Below the pieces are notes generated by a model. It worked only from the letters and a program-made list of their open reading frames with translations, was not told the origin of the DNA and did not search any database. DNA of 64,000 nucleotides from Acidobacteriota bacterium. GTDB lineage: Bacteria > Acidobacteriota > Vicinamibacteria > Vicinamibacterales > UBA2999. Made by a program: the position numbers and the translations under genes. How positions within the stretch are numbered: the first letter of the stretch is position 1; each line of letters starts with the position of its first letter. Positions 1 through 8,300 of this stretch are shown piece by piece. The DNA lies in contig JAUSDY010000143.1 in NCBI GenBank assembly GCA_030650395.1, positions 1 through 64,000 on the forward strand, in the 5' to 3' direction.

Positions 1-217
1 GGAAGTGCGACTCGAGCCACGTCCCGCGCGCCTCGCTCCGCTTCAGGTAATTCAGAATCACCGCGATGATCGACGGCCAGCCCACCAGAAAGGCTCCGAT
101 CACGGTGGCGGCGCCGAGGATCCCGGTGAGCAGGCTGAAGGCATGCAGCAGATAAATGACATGCGTCCAGGTGAGGAGGGGGTCCGGAGAGGTGCGGCCG
201 GTCGGCTCAGGTAGCAT
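1..217 (-). CDS. DUF4870-like small membrane protein, 3' end beyond window
   Basis: The frame opens at ATG 217 behind a good Shine-Dalgarno sequence (AAAGGGAG, 6 nt upstream) and runs off the left edge, so only about 72 N-terminal residues are visible. They contain a conserved-looking helix (LLHAFSLLTGILGAATVIGAF), then GWPSIIAVILNYLKR and ARGTWLESHF. This pattern resembles the short DUF4870-type transmembrane proteins common in beta- and gammaproteobacteria and elsewhere, which have two or three helices and no known activity. The family call comes from memory of that pattern, not from a search. It lies head to tail with ybiT, 13 nt downstream of the ybiT stop. Confidence 0.7.
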   Translation of the reverse strand, partial: MLPEPTGRTSPDPLLTWTHVIYLLHAFSLLTGILGAATVIGAFLVGWPSIIAVILNYLKRSEARGTWLESHF

Positions 218-230
218 CGTACACTCCCTT

Positions 231-1838
231 TCAGGCGCCACCAACCGCCAGCGAGCCGGTGTGCTCTTCGTAGCTCCCCTTGAAGTCGACGATGCGGCCG
301 TGGTCGACGTGCCACACGCGCGTGCCGACTTCTTCCATCAGGTCCTGGTCGTGCGTCACGAGCAGCACGGTGCCCTCGAACTTCTGCAGCGCGACGTTGA
401 GCGCGTTGATGGCTTCGAGGTCGAGATGGTTGGTCGGCTCGTCCAGCACCAGCACGTTCGGCTTCTGCAACATGATCCGGCAGAACATCAAACGCGCCGT
501 CTCACCGCCCGACAACGCCTCGGTCGGCTTGAGCCCTTCCTCGCCGCTGAACAGCATCTGCCCGAGCAGGCCGTGAATATCCTGGCGCGACGCGTCCGGA
601 TCGAAGCGGTGCAGCCACTCCGCCGCGGTCATCCCCTTCTCGATCAGGCCAGTGTGGTCCTGCGGGAAATAGCCGATCGAAACCTCGTGGCCCCACTTGA
701 CCTTGCCCGAATCCAGATCGCCCTTCGACGAGAAACCCGGCGCATCCGACAGCAACGCCTTCAGCATCGTCGTCTTGCCGGTGCCGTTGCGGCCGACCAG
801 CACGATCTTCTCGCCGCGGCTGATGATGGCGTCGAAGCCATCGATGATCTGCTGCGGGCCGTGCGCCTTCGAGACGTCTTCGATCTCGATCGCGGTGCGG
901 CCCGACGGCCGGTTCATCGCGAACTTGATGTAGGGCCGTTGAATGTTCGAGCGCGCCAGCTCGGTGGTCTGCAGGCGCTCCACTTCCTTGCGCCGCGACT
1001 GCACCTGGCTTGATCTGGTGCCCGCGGAGAAGCGCTGGATAAAGTCGTTCAGCTGCGCGATCTTCTTGTCGCGCTGCTCGTTCTGCGATTCGAGCCGAGA
1101 GCGGATCTGCGTCTTGGCCATCACCATCTCGTCGTAGCCGCCGGTGTAGGTGATGATGGTCTGGTAATCGATGTCGGCGGTGTGCGTGCACACCGCGTTC
1201 AGGAAATGGCGATCGTGCGAGATTACGATCAGCGTGCCGTCGTAGCGGACCAGGAAGTCTTCCAGCCAGTGGATCGAGTCGAGGTCCAGGTGGTTGGTCG
1301 GTTCGTCCAGCAACAGCGCCTGTGGATGACCGAACAGCGCCTGCGCCAGCAGCACGCGGACCTTCTGTCCGCCCTGCATCTCGCCCATGGTGCGGTGGTG
1401 AAACTCGTCCGGGATGTCGAGGCCCTGCAGCAGGATCGCGGCGTCGCTCTCGGCGGTGTAACCGTCCTCTTCGCCGACGATGCCCTCGAGCTCGCCGAGG
1501 CGCATGCCGTCTTTGTCGGTCATCTCCGGCTTGGCGTAGAGCACGTCGCGTTCTTCGAACGCGCTCCACAGCCGCTGGTTGCCCATGATCACGGTGTCGA
1601 TGACGCGGAGCTTATCGAAGGCGAACTGATCCTGCTTGAGCACGCCGAGCTTCTTCGGCCGTACCACCTCGCCCTTCTGCGGCGGCTGCTCGCCGGTGAG
1701 CAGCTTCATGAAGGTGGACTTGCCCGAGCCGTTGGGACCGGTGAGGCCATAGCGGCGGCCCGCCAGGAAACTGGTGGTGACCTCGTCGAAGAGCACCTTC
1801 GAGCCGAAGCGCATGGAGACGGTGTTTACAGCAATCAC
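231..1838 (-). CDS. ybiT: ABC-F family ATPase YbiT
   Basis: Soluble ABC-F protein of 535 residues, close to the 530 of E. coli YbiT. It has two ATP-binding domains and no membrane segment. Domain 1 has Walker A GPNGSGKST at 34-42, a degenerate signature (MQGGQKVR) and Walker B/D-loop LLLDEPTNHLD near 175-185. Domain 2 has Walker A GRNGTGKT at 349-356, signature LSGGETAR near 442 and VLDEPTNHLD. The 69-residue linker between them carries the charged ABC-F hinge. ABC-F proteins act on ribosomes, in translation factor or antibiotic-protection roles; YbiT's exact role is unsettled. The start is GTG. A TATAAT box ends 8 nt upstream and there is no clear ribosome binding site, so the mRNA may be leaderless. 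Confidence 0.95.
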   Translation of the reverse strand: MIAVNTVSMRFGSKVLFDEVTTSFLAGRRYGLTGPNGSGKSTFMKLLTGEQPPQKGEVVRPKKLGVLKQDQFAFDKLRVIDTVIMGNQRLWSAFEERDVLYAKPEMTDKDGMRLGELEGIVGEEDGYTAESDAAILLQGLDIPDEFHHRTMGEMQGGQKVRVLLAQALFGHPQALLLDEPTNHLDLDSIHWLEDFLVRYDGTLIVISHDRHFLNAVCTHTADIDYQTIITYTGGYDEMVMAKTQIRSRLESQNEQRDKKIAQLNDFIQRFSAGTRSSQVQSRRKEVERLQTTELARSNIQRPYIKFAMNRPSGRTAIEIEDVSKAHGPQQIIDGFDAIISRGEKIVLVGRNGTGKTTMLKALLSDAPGFSSKGDLDSGKVKWGHEVSIGYFPQDHTGLIEKGMTAAEWLHRFDPDASRQDIHGLLGQMLFSGEEGLKPTEALSGGETARLMFCRIMLQKPNVLVLDEPTNHLDLEAINALNVALQKFEGTVLLVTHDQDLMEEVGTRVWHVDHGRIVDFKGSYEEHTGSLAVGGA

Positions 1839-1846
1839 AACCCTTG

Positions 1847-1852
1847 ATTATA
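1847..1852 (-). promoter_or_regulatory. -10 box of ybiT, probably leaderless
   Basis: A perfect TATAAT on the minus strand ends 8 nt before the GTG start of ybiT. At that spacing transcription would begin at or within a few bases of the start codon. No convincing -35 element is visible. Confidence 0.5.
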
Positions 1853-1878
1853 GCACCGGCATCGCTACGTCGCTCAGG

Positions 1879-1898
1879 GTGACACGCAAGCGTGTCAC
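1879..1898. repeat. 20-bp palindrome, 9-2-9
   Basis: GTGACACGC-AA-GCGTGTCAC is a perfect 9-bp inverted repeat with a 2-nt centre. It sits between the stop of the membrane protein gene (1907) and the ybiT promoter, where it could act as a terminator or a spacer. It has the same geometry as the palindromes at 3366, 13287, 58894 and 59385. Confidence 0.7.
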
Positions 1899-1906
1899 GG
1901 GCCTGC

Positions 1907-3457
1907 TCAGCGTGATAGGCAGGGCTTCGCGCCGGGGCGCATGATCAAGGCCGCGCTGCCAAAGCGCGCAATCACCTCGACACGGCTAGACAGTTCGTCA
2001 GGCATCAACCGCTCGTCGATAATCGCATAGCCCATCGTTTGATCCGACGCGATCCAATGCCCCATCGCCGCGCGCGGTTCGTAACGCTCGATCTCGGCCG
2101 CCCGCGACGACGCGCGGGCGTTGCCTAACACCGCCAGATGCAGCCAGTAGGCTGTGTTGGCGTCATCCACGAGGTAGTCGACGCAGTCCGCGCCGACGTT
2201 ATCGCGCGCCCACTGACCGGCCTGATACAGATCGATGGAGACGATCGGCACGACGCGGGGTTCATGAAACGCGGGACGCACGATCGTCACCATCAGGATG
2301 GTCGCCATCACCCACCCGGCAGTCTGAGCGCGCGCACTCGTCACTGCTCGAGCGTCCGCGCCGGCCAGCAGCCTGCCGATCGCAAGCGCGCCGAGCACCG
2401 CGAGCGGATAGATCGCCAGGTAGGTCATCTTGTAAGCCAGGTACGGCGTCGAAGCGCCGTTGGCCTTGGCCGCCAGCCACAACGTCGCGGCCTGCACCCC
2501 AAGGGCGATCAACAAGCCGAGCGTGATGCGGGTGCGGCGGTCAGTAGTGGCAACCGCGAGACCGGCCACCGCGAGCACTGGAAAGGCCCAGCCGACAGTT
2601 TCGATCGAAGGCGCCAGCGCGCCGCCGCTGGCGCGAACGATTTGAACCCACTCGAGGCGTCCTGCTGCGTAGACGGCAGCCACAATCATTACGGGTGCAA
2701 GCGCCACAGCCGCATGCTGCACGCGTTCCCGTCCCGGCAGCCCGCCGCGGAGCAATGACGCGGCAAACACCAGCAGCGGCGGACCGATCCACACCGGCCA
2801 CGCCAGAAACACGCCGAGCGCCGCCAGGCCGATCACCGCCGCCATGGCACGCGACGGCTGCTCGTCCCACACGACGATGGCCCACCACATGAAGACGGCG
2901 AACAGCGACGACACGGCCTGGGCGAGGAAGCCGTCGTGTGTGAACGCACCGACGAAATAGTGCAACGGCAACAGCAGCAACATCACGCTAATGAGCGCGA
3001 ACTGTGTGGGCAACAGTCGTCGCGCGATCAGGAATACGAATCCTCCCGTGAGGGTGGCACACACAGCCAGCAGCGGATAGAAAGCGCGCAGCGCATTGGT
3101 TCCGGACCAGGCGCCGGCCAGCGCCGCGAGCAGATGCGAGCCGGGCGTGTAGTGCGCCATCTCGCCCATCACCGCGGCTAGCGCCGGGTCGTGCACCAGC
3201 CGCCAATGGCGTTCGATGTAATCGGTCAGCAGCAGGTGATGCGTCAGATCCGAACCGCGCCCCGTCGGCAGCAACGCGGGCCACGCTAGTTGCAGGGTCC
3301 AGCCAAGCAGCACCAGCACGACGCCCATCAGCACCGCGAGGTCGCCAAGCCCGCCGACAGGTGGCGACAAACCTTTAGGTTTGTCGATAGCGTGGCGGAC
3401 GAGCGGCGCCAGCGCGCGAGCCATCGCCGCGGCCGTGACGAGCGAGGCCACGAGCAC
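1907..3457 (-). CDS. Multi-pass membrane protein, possibly GT-C-like
   Basis: Large integral membrane protein of at least 516 residues with about ten hydrophobic helices. Loop 1 holds a conserved-looking stretch (GRGSDLTHHLLLTDYIERHW, then MAHYTPGSHLLAAL), and the last 120 residues are soluble. An acidic first periplasmic loop followed by many helices is the layout of GT-C glycosyltransferases and related polyprenol-linked enzymes, but no decisive motif is visible, so the function is open. The start is uncertain. GTG 3457 is the only conventional start, but the frame stays open to about 3600 and encodes another helix. A TAGAAT box near 3595 followed 9 nt later by an in-frame CTG suggests a leaderless CTG start. 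A 20-bp palindrome lies in frame at 3366-3385. Confidence 0.75.
   Translation of the reverse strand: MLVASLVTAAAMARALAPLVRHAIDKPKGLSPPVGGLGDLAVLMGVVLVLLGWTLQLAWPALLPTGRGSDLTHHLLLTDYIERHWRLVHDPALAAVMGEMAHYTPGSHLLAALAGAWSGTNALRAFYPLLAVCATLTGGFVFLIARRLLPTQFALISVMLLLLPLHYFVGAFTHDGFLAQAVSSLFAVFMWWAIVVWDEQPSRAMAAVIGLAALGVFLAWPVWIGPPLLVFAASLLRGGLPGRERVQHAAVALAPVMIVAAVYAAGRLEWVQIVRASGGALAPSIETVGWAFPVLAVAGLAVATTDRRTRITLGLLIALGVQAATLWLAAKANGASTPYLAYKMTYLAIYPLAVLGALAIGRLLAGADARAVTSARAQTAGWVMATILMVTIVRPAFHEPRVVPIVSIDLYQAGQWARDNVGADCVDYLVDDANTAYWLHLAVLGNARASSRAAEIERYEPRAAMGHWIASDQTMGYAIIDERLMPDELSSRVEVIARFGSAALIMRPGAKPCLSR
3366..3385. repeat. 20-bp palindrome inside a coding region
   Basis: GACAAACCTTTAGGTTTGTC (9-bp arms, TT centre) lies in frame within the membrane protein gene and encodes DKPKGLS in the loop after the first helix. 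Identical copies are at 13287 and 58894. Confidence 0.9.
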
Positions 3458-3660
3458 GAACGTGGGAGAGATCGTGAAGCCGGCGGCGTCCGCCAGATAC
3501 GCCCACAGCGGGACCGCTGCCAGCCCGCACGTGATGGTGGCGGCGGCGGCTTCTGCGATCGAGAGCGGTTTCTGGGCCGTCAGGTTGCAAGGATTCTACC
3601 GGCGTTCTTGACTGAGATGGCGCCGCCGCCAAGGGGTTGACCGTGACGAGGGGCGCCATT

Positions 3661-5298
3661 CTAGCTCGTCGTCTTCTTCGGCGCGGCTTTGGTCCGCTGC
3701 ACGTACCACTCGACTTCCCGCAGCAACGCCTGCGCGTCGTACACGACGCCGTCCTTGATGGTCCACTTGACCCCGCCCATCCCGGCCTGCTTGTCGCGCG
3801 CAACCGTGCCGTAGTAGCCGTAGCCGCGGCCGTACATCACCTTGACGTTTTCCCACGGGTTGCCATTCACGATCGCCAAGTCGGCGGCGCAGCCGACGCG
3901 AACACCGCAGTGCTTCTCGAAGCCGAGCACTCTGGCGGCGTTGGTCGTGGCGAGCTTGAACACATCCAGCGGCTTGACGCCCGCTTCCTGCATCAACTCC
4001 AGCTCGCGGATGACGCCGAGCCCGCCGATGTCGCCCTGGTCGCTGCCGACGGTCAGGAGCCCACCCTTCAGGTAGAACTCCCGGATGTACTTCATCCAGA
4101 TCCGGTAGAAGTCCCGCCACGCCAGCTCGTCTGCCGTGCCCCAGATGCTGTGGTACTCGCCATGCGTGCTCGGATCCGGTCCCCACTTGGCCAGCATTCC
4201 GGCGGTGTACAGCGTCTCGCGGAATGGCAGCGTCATCCCCCTGGCGAAGTCGCGGTTGTCCTCGTAGGCCGCCATCGTCGGGTTCCAGTTGGTGCCGTTC
4301 TTGATCATGGTGTCGAGCAGGGCGCTGATGCGCTCCGGGTGCAGGCGTTCGGCTTCGGTCCATAGACGCCCCGCCCACCGGAACCGTTTGTTCTCATCCC
4401 AGTAGTCGTAATCGGTGGGGAACGACTGGCTGCCCTCGAGGCCAGCCTCGGGTAACCCGTAGAAGTGCTCGATGCTCGCCACGCCCGCGTTGGACGCCAC
4501 CAGCGCGCTCGTCTCGGACACCTTCAGGTCGACCATCGTGAACATGTTCAGGGACCGGCCCTCTTCGACGGCCGCCTTGAGGACGTCTGGATAGTGGCCC
4601 GGGCTCTTGCTGATCTTGATGCAGTCGGCCCCGAGCTCCTTGAACTTCCGGACCATGGCGCGCGCCTTGTCCGGCGTGTCTCCCTCGTTCCACGTGGTGA
4701 GCGGCAGCGGCCACCGCTGACAGAGCACGAGCCGCGGGGCGACGATCTGGTGCTCGTTGCTCAGGCGGCGCTGCTCCCCCATTTCGCTGATGCCGCCCCC
4801 GGTGCCCGCATCGCGGACCGTGGTGATGCCGTGCCCCAGGTACAGGCGGTACGCGTATTCCAGCGCGCGGTCACCCAGCGGACCACCGCCCTTCGGCCCT
4901 GGCAGGTGCGCGTGCATCTCCACCAGGCCAGGAATCACGAACATGCCGGTCGCGTCGATCACCTTGTCGCCGGCCGTCTGCCCCTTGTCACCACGCGTGC
5001 GGGTGTTCACGGCATCGTTCAGGATGAGGTTCGTGATGAGGCCGTTTTCGATCACGAGATCCATTGAGCCCTCGGGCGGCATCGCACGATTCGTGCCCGG
5101 CTCTCCCCGACCGCTGATGACCGTCACGTTCCGGATGATCAGGCGCTTGTACGTGTCGCCCTTGGTTGTCCCCATCGGGATCGGACCGTCGTCGGGTCTG
5201 GCCCCGGCCTGGCCGAACACCACCGCCCCCGTCAGGCTCACCGCTGCCGCCATGAGGATCTGACGCATCGCGCGACGACCTGCCACTCTGATTCCCAT
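3661..5298 (-). CDS. Secreted amidohydrolase-superfamily protein
   Basis: Exported metal-dependent hydrolase of 545 residues related to imidazolonepropionase/prolidase-type amidohydrolases. ATG 5298 is chosen because AGGAG lies 8 nt upstream, and the next residues form a basic signal peptide ending near GQAG (30-33). Visible elements are VIPGLVEMHAHLPG (metal ligands H129 and H131), GHGITTVRDAGT, IKISKS with K228 at the usual bridging-lysine position, IEHFYG (H278), GSDQGDIGG with the catalytic Asp, and the C-terminal GCAADLAIVNGNPW strand. The histidine usually found in the VHAH-type strand before IEH is absent (MVDLKVSET instead), so metal binding or specificity may differ. The substrate cannot be inferred. 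Confidence 0.9.
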   Translation of the reverse strand: MGIRVAGRRAMRQILMAAAVSLTGAVVFGQAGARPDDGPIPMGTTKGDTYKRLIIRNVTVISGRGEPGTNRAMPPEGSMDLVIENGLITNLILNDAVNTRTRGDKGQTAGDKVIDATGMFVIPGLVEMHAHLPGPKGGGPLGDRALEYAYRLYLGHGITTVRDAGTGGGISEMGEQRRLSNEHQIVAPRLVLCQRWPLPLTTWNEGDTPDKARAMVRKFKELGADCIKISKSPGHYPDVLKAAVEEGRSLNMFTMVDLKVSETSALVASNAGVASIEHFYGLPEAGLEGSQSFPTDYDYWDENKRFRWAGRLWTEAERLHPERISALLDTMIKNGTNWNPTMAAYEDNRDFARGMTLPFRETLYTAGMLAKWGPDPSTHGEYHSIWGTADELAWRDFYRIWMKYIREFYLKGGLLTVGSDQGDIGGLGVIRELELMQEAGVKPLDVFKLATTNAARVLGFEKHCGVRVGCAADLAIVNGNPWENVKVMYGRGYGYYGTVARDKQAGMGGVKWTIKDGVVYDAQALLREVEWYVQRTKAAPKKTTS

Positions 5299-5441
5299 GA
5301 CCACTCCTTCATGCGCCGGGCCGAGGAGGCCCCGGCATTCGATCACACACGGCGTTCCTCCCTGCAGACAGGAACACCTGCAAGGCCGCCATATCCTGTT
5401 GCCTTCCGTTTGCTTTCTGCGAATCGAGGAGCCGGCTGGAT
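5299..5441. other. Non-coding upstream region of the amidohydrolase
   Basis: This 143-nt stretch, together with the fragment to 5561 and the tail to 5649, makes a gap of about 350 nt between divergent genes. It holds the AGGAG of the amidohydrolase at its left edge. Both strands have short open frames but nothing convincing. No tRNA fold was recognised. Confidence 0.5.
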
Positions 5442-5561
5442 TTGAACACGAAACTGCAACCTGCCGCAATCGAAGCGATCTCGTCCGGCGGGCTGCCCGT
5501 CTGGAACGCGCCCCGCACGTTCCTCGCCGGCATCACCATCGACATGGACTGGACGCGCTAA
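5442..5561 (+). pseudogene. Possible 3' remnant of a TonB-dependent receptor
   Basis: The 39 codons before the TAA at 5559-5561 read as a protein tail ending WNAPRTFLAGITIDMDW followed by TR. A terminal PRTFLxGIxIDxxW strand is what the last beta-strand of outer-membrane receptors looks like. There is no start, no promoter and no upstream receptor sequence, so I read it as a leftover 3' end. The match is short and the call is weak. Confidence 0.25.
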
Positions 5562-5649
5562 GTCACCCGAGGCCTGACGATGAAGGGTCTCGTCCTGGAC
5601 GATAAGCCCTTCAAGAAGCTTTCCCGGCTGGAAACGGGGGGATCTTGGC

Positions 5650-5655
5650 TAGAAT
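5650..5655 (+). promoter_or_regulatory. -10 box of the EF-hand PQQ protein gene
   Basis: TAGAAT ends 7 nt before ATG 5663, and no Shine-Dalgarno sequence fits between them. This is compatible with a leaderless transcript. Confidence 0.4.
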
Positions 5656-5662
5656 CGCTCGC

Positions 5663-7165
5663 ATGGCGATTCCGTCTCGCTCCGCCCTTGCGTTCGCCAT
5701 GCTGATCGCCGCCGGCGCCGCGGTTAGCGCCGCCGACTTGTCCGCCGTAGCCTTGGCGGAGGCGGAAAACTGGACCCGCTTCCGCGGCCCCAACGGCACC
5801 GGCGTCTCGACCGCCACCAACCTTCCAGTGGAATTCGGCCCGGGCAAGAACGTGAAGTGGAAGACGGCGCTGCCCAACGGCCACTCGTCGCCGGTGCTCA
5901 CCGACTCGCACATCTTCCTGACGGCGCACTCGGCCGAGAAGGACGCCTACAAGCTGTTCGTGATCGCGCTCGACCGCAAGACCGGCGGACAGCTCTGGCA
6001 GCACGAAGTCCCCCGCCGTCAGACCGGCCGCCGCGAGAACCTCAACGGCCCGGCCTCGCCGAGCCCGGTCACCGACGGCACGAACGTCTACGCGTTCTTC
6101 CAGGACTTCGGGTTGATCAGCTACACCGCCGGCGGCAAAGAGCGATGGCGGATGCCGCTCGGGCCGTTCAACATGTTCTACGGATTCGGCGCCTCGCCGA
6201 TCCTCGAAGACGGATTGCTGATCCTGCCGGTTGATCAGGACATCGATCCGTACTTGCTCGCGGTGGATGCCAAGACCGGCAAGCAGCGCTGGAAGGTGTC
6301 GCGCCCGCATGTGATCTCCGGCTACTCGACACCGACGATCTGGCGCCCGGCGAGCGGCGGCGCGCAGATTCTCATTCCCGAGTCGTTCCAGCTCACCGCG
6401 TACTCGGTAGCGGACGGCGCGAAACTGTGGTGGGTCCGCGGCCTGGCGTGCGAGATGAAGTCGGTAGCCAGCATCGACAGCACCACGTTGTACGTGAACG
6501 GCTGGGGCTTCGGCCAGAACCAGGCCGGCACGCAGATTCCGACCGTCGACTTCGCCACGGCCCTCAAGCGGTTCGATGCGAACAGCGACGGCTCGATCGG
6601 CCGCGATGAGGTCACCAAACCGAGTACCGATCGGATGGACCGCATGCTGCGCCCCGAGGTGGGTTTCGATGCGTTCGATGGCAATCGCGACGGCAGGATG
6701 GACGCGAAAGACTGGGACGTCTTCCGCGCCATGCTGGCCGCCGAAAACGGGCTGATGGCGATTACGCTCGGCGGATCCGGCGACATGACCGCCACGGCGG
6801 TGAAATGGAAATACCTGCGGCCGGTCCCGCAGGTGCCGTCGACGGTGCTCTACCAGGGCGTGCTCTACATGGTGAATGACAGCGGCATCCTGCTGTCGTT
6901 CGATCCGGTGACCGGCAACGTGCTCAAGCAGGGACGGCTCAAGGGCGCCATCGACAAGTATTTCGCCTCGCCGATCGGCGCCGACGGCAAGGTCTGGCTC
7001 GCCAGCCAGGACGGCACCATCTCCATCGTCACCGCCAAGGGCGACTGGGAAATGGTGCAGGTCAACACGCTGGACGACGAAGTGTTTGCGACGCCGGTGC
7101 CGGCCGACGGCGAGCTGTTCGTGCGCACGCGAAGCGCGCTCTATTCGTTTGGGATCGTACGGTAA
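5663..7165 (+). CDS. Secreted PQQ-like beta-propeller protein with EF-hand insert
   Basis: Exported protein of 500 residues. The signal peptide is MAIPSRSALAFAMLIAAGAA, and the mature part starts in the common WTRFRGPNGTGVS motif of planctomycete/acidobacterial PQQ-repeat proteins. Propeller blades are recognised by recurring G-xx-LWxx and VYAxDxxTGKQRWK motifs (VIALDRKTGGQLW, LLAVDAKTGKQRW). Two EF-hand loops interrupt the propeller (DANSDGSIGRDEV and DGNRDGRMDAKDW, about residues 305-350), so calcium binding is likely. No PQQ-dehydrogenase catalytic motif is visible, and a binding or structural role is more likely than alcohol oxidation. ATG 5663 is preferred to TTG 5645 because of the -10 box placement. 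Residues near 30-36 are encoded by a dispersed repeat (5741-5765). Confidence 0.85.
   Translation: MAIPSRSALAFAMLIAAGAAVSAADLSAVALAEAENWTRFRGPNGTGVSTATNLPVEFGPGKNVKWKTALPNGHSSPVLTDSHIFLTAHSAEKDAYKLFVIALDRKTGGQLWQHEVPRRQTGRRENLNGPASPSPVTDGTNVYAFFQDFGLISYTAGGKERWRMPLGPFNMFYGFGASPILEDGLLILPVDQDIDPYLLAVDAKTGKQRWKVSRPHVISGYSTPTIWRPASGGAQILIPESFQLTAYSVADGAKLWWVRGLACEMKSVASIDSTTLYVNGWGFGQNQAGTQIPTVDFATALKRFDANSDGSIGRDEVTKPSTDRMDRMLRPEVGFDAFDGNRDGRMDAKDWDVFRAMLAAENGLMAITLGGSGDMTATAVKWKYLRPVPQVPSTVLYQGVLYMVNDSGILLSFDPVTGNVLKQGRLKGAIDKYFASPIGADGKVWLASQDGTISIVTAKGDWEMVQVNTLDDEVFATPVPADGELFVRTRSALYSFGIVR
5741..5765. repeat. Dispersed GTAGCCTTGGCGGAGGCGG repeat in coding region
   Basis: The core CGTAGCCTTGGCGGAGGCGG recurs at 18699-18718. 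Here it encodes LSAVALAEAE at the signal-peptide/mature junction of the PQQ protein. Its opposite strand reads like the SAKATADK/RQGYGGQ peptides often seen as repeat-derived ORFs. Confidence 0.7.
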
Positions 7166-7209
7166 CGAAGCGGCGGCAACCACTTTGGCAATCGGCCATG
7201 TCTCCGCGG

Positions 7210-7464
7210 TCATCGAACACGCGGCAATGCAGCCACGGCTGCACGCCAGACGTCGGGATCACCGAGCCGCACCGCTGCATCCGCGCCGACGTTTTCGAGC
7301 AGGAGCGCGAGCAGCGTCAGGCGTTCGTCCTCCGACCAGAACAATCGCCCGTCAGACATCTCGAACTTCCCGGGCGTCATCTCGAATCGTCCGAGCGCAT
7401 CGTCCACCGACCACCGCCGGCCCTCTCGTTGAATATCCCATGGCTTCTCCACCGGCACCTCCAT
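7210..7464 (-). CDS. Small conserved-looking hypothetical protein
   Basis: A protein of 84 residues from ATG 7464; a TTG at 7518 in the same frame would add 18. It contains MTPGKFEMSDGRLFWSEDERLTLLALLLENVG and ends RLGDPDVWRAAVAAL, an amphipathic, acid-rich composition typical of small cytosolic proteins often found next to PilT/PIN or DUF genes. I do not recognise a functional domain. No strong ribosome binding site decides the start. It is convergent with the PQQ gene and lies downstream of the toxin-antitoxin pair, on the same strand. Confidence 0.6.
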   Translation of the reverse strand: MEVPVEKPWDIQREGRRWSVDDALGRFEMTPGKFEMSDGRLFWSEDERLTLLALLLENVGADAAVRLGDPDVWRAAVAALPRVR

Positions 7465-7568
7465 CGAAGATTCGACGACGATACCATCGTCATCCGAAAG
7501 GTGAGCGCGGGTCGGCAACTGAGGCGCAGCGTGTAGGGTCTCAAGGGTGGCTGGCGTCGCGAGACGCC

Positions 7569-7979
7569 TTACGGCACGATGGCGAATCGCCGCCGGCGTC
7601 CGGGCCGGTAGACCGAGAAGTGCCGTTTGTCGACGGTGAAGATGCGGCTGAGACTTGCGCGCTCGGCGACGCGCACCAGCGCGGCGTCGGCGAGATCCAT
7701 CGGCAGGTCGCGATACTTCTCCATCAATTCGCGCATCCGAGGCGCATCACGTGCGTCGAGCTCGGCGAGCGTGAGCGCATCAGTCTCCAAGCGGCTCCAC
7801 AGCGCCTTCTGCCCGCGCCACGAGCCCCCCAGCAGGTGCATGGCCTCGGTGAATGCGGGCCACACCGTGACCAACGGATCGCGAAGGGTCTTCAGGGCCG
7901 CGACGCAGACGTCGTGATGCGCATCGTCTGCGTCGATCAGGGCGACGAGCGGCCCGGCGTCAACGAGAACGCCGCGCAC
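7569..7979 (-). CDS. PIN-domain toxin, VapC-like
   Basis: PIN-domain ribonuclease of 136 residues from GTG 7979, overlapping the antitoxin gene by 20 nt. The four acidic residues of the PIN active site are present: D in VLVDAGPLVALID, E in FTEAMHLL, D in LADAALV and D in FTVDKRHF. VapC toxins cleave tRNA or rRNA when their antitoxin is degraded. The overlap and order (antitoxin first) are typical of VapBC modules. The conserved GTG gives the usual short N-terminus (VRGVLVDAGPL); a longer upstream frame lies over the antitoxin and is not needed. Confidence 0.85.
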   Translation of the reverse strand: MRGVLVDAGPLVALIDADDAHHDVCVAALKTLRDPLVTVWPAFTEAMHLLGGSWRGQKALWSRLETDALTLAELDARDAPRMRELMEKYRDLPMDLADAALVRVAERASLSRIFTVDKRHFSVYRPGRRRRFAIVP

Positions 7980-8232
7980 GCGCTTTCCGCCCCACGATTT
8001 CGCTGAACAGCTCGCCTGTCGTCTTCCGCGGATCGCGTCCGCCGGTGCGGACGATGCCGATGACGTCGGCCCACTCGCCGTACGGGCTCTGGTCACCGGC
8101 AGCGTCCGAGCGGATGGCCGTATAGTGGTCCAGCGCCTCGCGGACCACGTCAGATCGGATTTGACCGCGGCGCTTGGCGAGCGCGTTGAGCGCACGCTCG
8201 GTCGTTGGGCTCAGTCGGACGTTCAACGCCAT
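7960..8232 (-). CDS. Ribbon-helix-helix antitoxin of the VapBC-like pair
   Basis: A protein of 90 residues from ATG 8232, with GGAG five nt upstream. The N-terminus MALNVRLSPTTERALNALAK followed by RSDVVREALDHY is a CopG/Arc-type ribbon-helix-helix DNA-binding domain. The C-terminal half would wrap the toxin. The gene precedes and overlaps the PIN toxin. It is divergent from the VWA gene at 8301, so autorepression through the 68-nt shared promoter region could also affect that gene. Confidence 0.8.
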   Translation of the reverse strand: MALNVRLSPTTERALNALAKRRGQIRSDVVREALDHYTAIRSDAAGDQSPYGEWADVIGIVRTGGRDPRKTTGELFSEIVGRKARARRSR

Positions 8233-8250
8233 CGTTACTCCGTAATACAA

Positions 8251-8258
8251 ATACGTAT
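8251..8258. promoter_or_regulatory. Candidate antitoxin operator
   Basis: ATACGTAT is a perfect 8-bp palindrome 19 nt upstream of the antitoxin start, in an AT-rich patch (GTAATACAAATACGTATCAC) that stands out from the GC-rich surroundings. RHH antitoxins commonly bind such sites. There is no direct evidence here. Confidence 0.3.
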
Positions 8259-8287
8259 CACATTGCCTGTGGGCTGGTCAATTTAGG

Positions 8288-8293
8288 TATAGT
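8288..8293 (+). promoter_or_regulatory. -10 box of the VWA gene
   Basis: TATAGT ends 7 nt before GTG 8301, with no ribosome binding site between. This suggests leaderless initiation. Confidence 0.45.
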
Positions 8294-8300
8294 CCACGGA

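Noticed and set aside
231-1838. Open frames on the opposite strand of ybiT (for example 156-1013 plus, 1182-1847 plus)
   Set aside because: They are shadows of GC-rich coding DNA: Arg/His/Val-rich, no domain, no start signal, and they lie entirely over a strongly supported gene.
5299-5649. tRNA gene suggested by TTCAAATC-like sequence near 5440
   Set aside because: The T-stem does not pair and no acceptor stem or anticodon arm could be formed.
5558-7213. 551-codon minus-strand frame over the EF-hand PQQ gene
   Set aside because: It has no recognisable domain, reads through a dispersed repeat as RQGYGGQ and is antisense to a gene with clear propeller and EF-hand motifs.
7086-8006. 306-codon plus-strand frame over the PIN toxin
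   Set aside because: Low-complexity Arg/Ala composition; the minus strand has the PIN motifs.
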